Positions 62,653 through 64,000 of a DNA stretch of 64,000 bases are shown here, in pieces. Source of the DNA: Hydrogenophilales bacterium (GTDB lineage: Bacteria > Pseudomonadota > Gammaproteobacteria > Burkholderiales > Thiobacillaceae); assembly GCA_016719465.1 (NCBI GenBank), contig JADJYY010000014.1:38883-102882 (forward strand). The letters run 5' to 3'. Position numbers and translations under genes: made by a program. The notes beneath the pieces are model-generated. The model saw only the letters and a list, made by a program, of their open reading frames with translations. It had not been told where the DNA came from and did no database searches. Every line of letters starts with the position of its first letter. Position 1 is the first letter of the stretch.

Positions 62653-63135
62653 TCAGCGCCGGATATCTTCCAGAAGTCCCCGGGCGGCATCCTCCACCAT
62701 ATCCAGCACACGCTCGAAGCCCTGGGAGCCGCCGTAATAGGGGTCGGGTACTTCCTGATCTTCGAATTGGCTGCTGAACGAGAGGTAAAGGCGGACCTTG
62801 TGCCGATGCTCGGGTGGGCAGCGTTTAAGCAGGGCGACCAGATTCTCCCGATCCATGGCCAGGATATGGTCGAACTCCAGAAAATCCCGCGCGGCAACCT
62901 GGCGCGCCCGCAGGCCGGAAAGATCGTACCCGCGCCGCCGCGCGGTTTCCTGGGCGCGGGCATCGGGCTGCTTGCCGACGTGGTAGTCGTGGGTACCGGC
63001 GGAATCGATGACCAGCTGTTCCAGCATGCCCGCTTCCCGGGCCAGATGGCGGAGAACGCCTTCAGCCGTGGGCGAGCGGCAGATATTGCCCATGCAGACC
63101 ATGAGAATGGCGGTTTTGTTCGCTGCGGGATTCAT
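62653..63135 (-). CDS. Low-molecular-weight protein-tyrosine phosphatase
   Basis: 160 residues. The P-loop is VCMGNICRSPTAEG (C-x5-R-S) at about 14-22, with nucleophilic Cys. The general-acid Asp is in VPDPYYGG at about 130. Length fits the bacterial LMW-PTP group. Such enzymes dephosphorylate tyrosine on proteins, often bacterial tyrosine kinases for exopolysaccharide. It follows the histidine-kinase-like gene by 32 bp on the same strand; no kinase is nearby. Confidence 0.92.
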   Translation of the reverse strand: MNPAANKTAILMVCMGNICRSPTAEGVLRHLAREAGMLEQLVIDSAGTHDYHVGKQPDARAQETARRRGYDLSGLRARQVAARDFLEFDHILAMDRENLVALLKRCPPEHRHKVRLYLSFSSQFEDQEVPDPYYGGSQGFERVLDMVEDAARGLLEDIRR

Positions 63136-63167
63136 GGCTCGATGCCCGGTTCCGCCGGCGACGGCAT

Positions 63168-63821
63168 TCAGGGCAACATAAAACGGAACACCGCGCCATT
63201 GTCGTTGAACAGGCGGAGTTCGCCAAACCGGCCCTGGTTTTCATGGGCTTCCGCGATCATGCGCGCGAATCTCAGGCCCAGGCCGGTTCCGCCGGATAGA
63301 TGGCTCATCTCCCCCGATCCGCTGGCCAGGATGTGTGGCGGGTAGCCGGCGGAATCGTCCCGCACGGTGAACGCCAGGCATCCCTCCACCATGTCGGCCT
63401 CGATGCGGATGACGGAACGGGCGTGGGCCAGGGAATTGTGGATGGCGTTGATCATGGCCATTTCCACCAGGGAGCGGTCGAAGAACCAGAGATCGGGCAC
63501 CCGGTCCGCCACCAGGGTGTCGACGACCAGGCGCTCGCGCGCCAGGGAATGGGCGGTATCCCGCAATTCCCGCAGCATGTCGAGCGGGGAATAGGCATCC
63601 ACCACCGGATGCAGGGCCTGGTTGGCGGCCTTGTAGATCAGCAGGGCCTGTTGCAGCCGTTCGATGCCGCGCTGGCAGAGCAGCCGGGCATCGTCCAGGC
63701 GCCCGTCATGCTCGGCGTCGCCGCGCAGCGGAATGGCATCCAGGGTCATGGTAAGCAGCCCCAGGTTGTTCTTGAGCTCGTGCATCAGCGCGGCATACAT
63801 GTCCGTGGCATCGAGTTTCAT
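63168..63821 (-). CDS. Short histidine-kinase-like HATPase protein
   Basis: 217 residues. A phospho-acceptor-like helix ALMHELKNNLGLL holds His14, followed by the ATP-binding domain: N box INAIHNSLAHA, G1 VRDDSAGYPP and G2 SGGTGLGLRFARMIAE. No transmembrane or sensor domain, so it is a cytoplasmic kinase or an ATPase partner. Its start overlaps the stop of the upstream gene (ATGA). Confidence 0.82.
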   Translation of the reverse strand: MKLDATDMYAALMHELKNNLGLLTMTLDAIPLRGDAEHDGRLDDARLLCQRGIERLQQALLIYKAANQALHPVVDAYSPLDMLRELRDTAHSLARERLVVDTLVADRVPDLWFFDRSLVEMAMINAIHNSLAHARSVIRIEADMVEGCLAFTVRDDSAGYPPHILASGSGEMSHLSGGTGLGLRFARMIAEAHENQGRFGELRLFNDNGAVFRFMLP

Positions 63822-64000
63822 CGGGCGCTCCTGGGGCGAATGCCGAAACGGTTTTCAACCTCTTTCATCTGATGGCGCAGCCCGGCGATGCGCGCGTGGC
63901 CCGGGGCCTGCCGCTCGACCTCGGCGAGCAGGCGCCGGGCTTCATCCAGCAGGTCGTTGTCCATGCCCGATTGTTCCAGGCATTTGAGGATGACCCAGAT
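63818..64000 (-). CDS. C-terminal end of a TPR-like protein (5' end beyond window)
   Basis: 61 codons reading to TGA at 63818. The visible part is helical (IWVILKCLEQSGMDNDLL, DEARRLLAEVERQAPGHARI) and fits a TPR tail. Such a tail often belongs to a response-regulator-TPR fusion paired with a small histidine kinase, but the receiver domain is outside the window. Confidence 0.6.
   Translation of the reverse strand: MWVILKCLEQSGMDNDLLDEARRLLAEVERQAPGHARIAGLRHQMKEVENRFGIRPRSAR

Overview
The window reads as a high-GC betaproteobacterial chromosome segment, probably of Rhodocyclales/Nitrosomonadales type. This is inferred from the rluC/rne divergent pair, the dnaE-scpA-scpB-rluB order, PEP-CTERM proteins and the style of the repeats. 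Almost every gene lies on the minus strand. Only a radical SAM gene (26048-27292) and rne (59806-62565) are on the plus strand. No rRNA, tRNA, CRISPR array, prophage or transposase gene was seen.

Layout. (1) 1-9453: a probable secreted-protein operon with a giant RHS/YD-repeat protein, a PDZ-CsgG protein, a lipoprotein, and a PDZ-PDZ-TPR-CsgG protein cut by the window edge. (2) 9634-15748: housekeeping genes dnaE, scpA, scpB and rluB; scpB carries an in-frame copy of a dispersed repeat. (3) 15888-24969: an eleven-gene compact type II secretion/type IV pilus-like operon (pseudopilin, GspF, GspE, PilM/N/O/P-like subunits, secretin, three more pseudopilins). (4) 25496-27292: a small DUF3303-like gene and a radical SAM protein with unusual cysteine spacing. 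(5) 27575-38838: four tandem two-gene cassettes. Each cassette has a 17-bp conserved upstream site, a secreted alpha/alpha-toroid + thrombospondin type 3 + dockerin-like protein, a GC hairpin, and a PEP-CTERM protein; a Rho-independent terminator follows. Two of the four toroid genes carry single-base frameshifts. (6) 38992-51040: an ebo (EboA-F) cluster with duplicated eboB, a VTT-family membrane protein and a small unknown protein, headed by an O-methyltransferase, a YdjY-like secreted protein and a fifth secreted toroid protein. (7) 51148-58219: a MoxR/Bat (aerotolerance-type) operon. It has a 12-bp tandem repeat that breaks the batD frame and a 238-bp terminal-inverted-repeat element between batA and batB. 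(8) 58346-64000: rluC, rne, a low-molecular-weight phosphotyrosine phosphatase, a short histidine-kinase-like ATPase and the tail of a TPR protein.

How the parts may work together (inference). Regions 5 and 6 are adjacent and share a secreted toroid fold. The cassettes look like an envelope/surface display system: a calcium-binding dockerin-like protein co-expressed with an exosortase-sorted PEP-CTERM partner. The ebo cluster, known in cyanobacteria for moving a small-molecule precursor to the periplasm, sits directly upstream with its own toroid protein and a methyltransferase. The secretion operon in region 3 could supply an export route, but nothing in the sequence proves this. The exosortase and prepilin peptidase that these systems need are not in the window.

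Dispersed GC-hairpin repeats are common between genes. In three places (scpB, eboE, the VTT gene) they run in frame into coding sequence and add short low-complexity peptides to the predicted protein ends.
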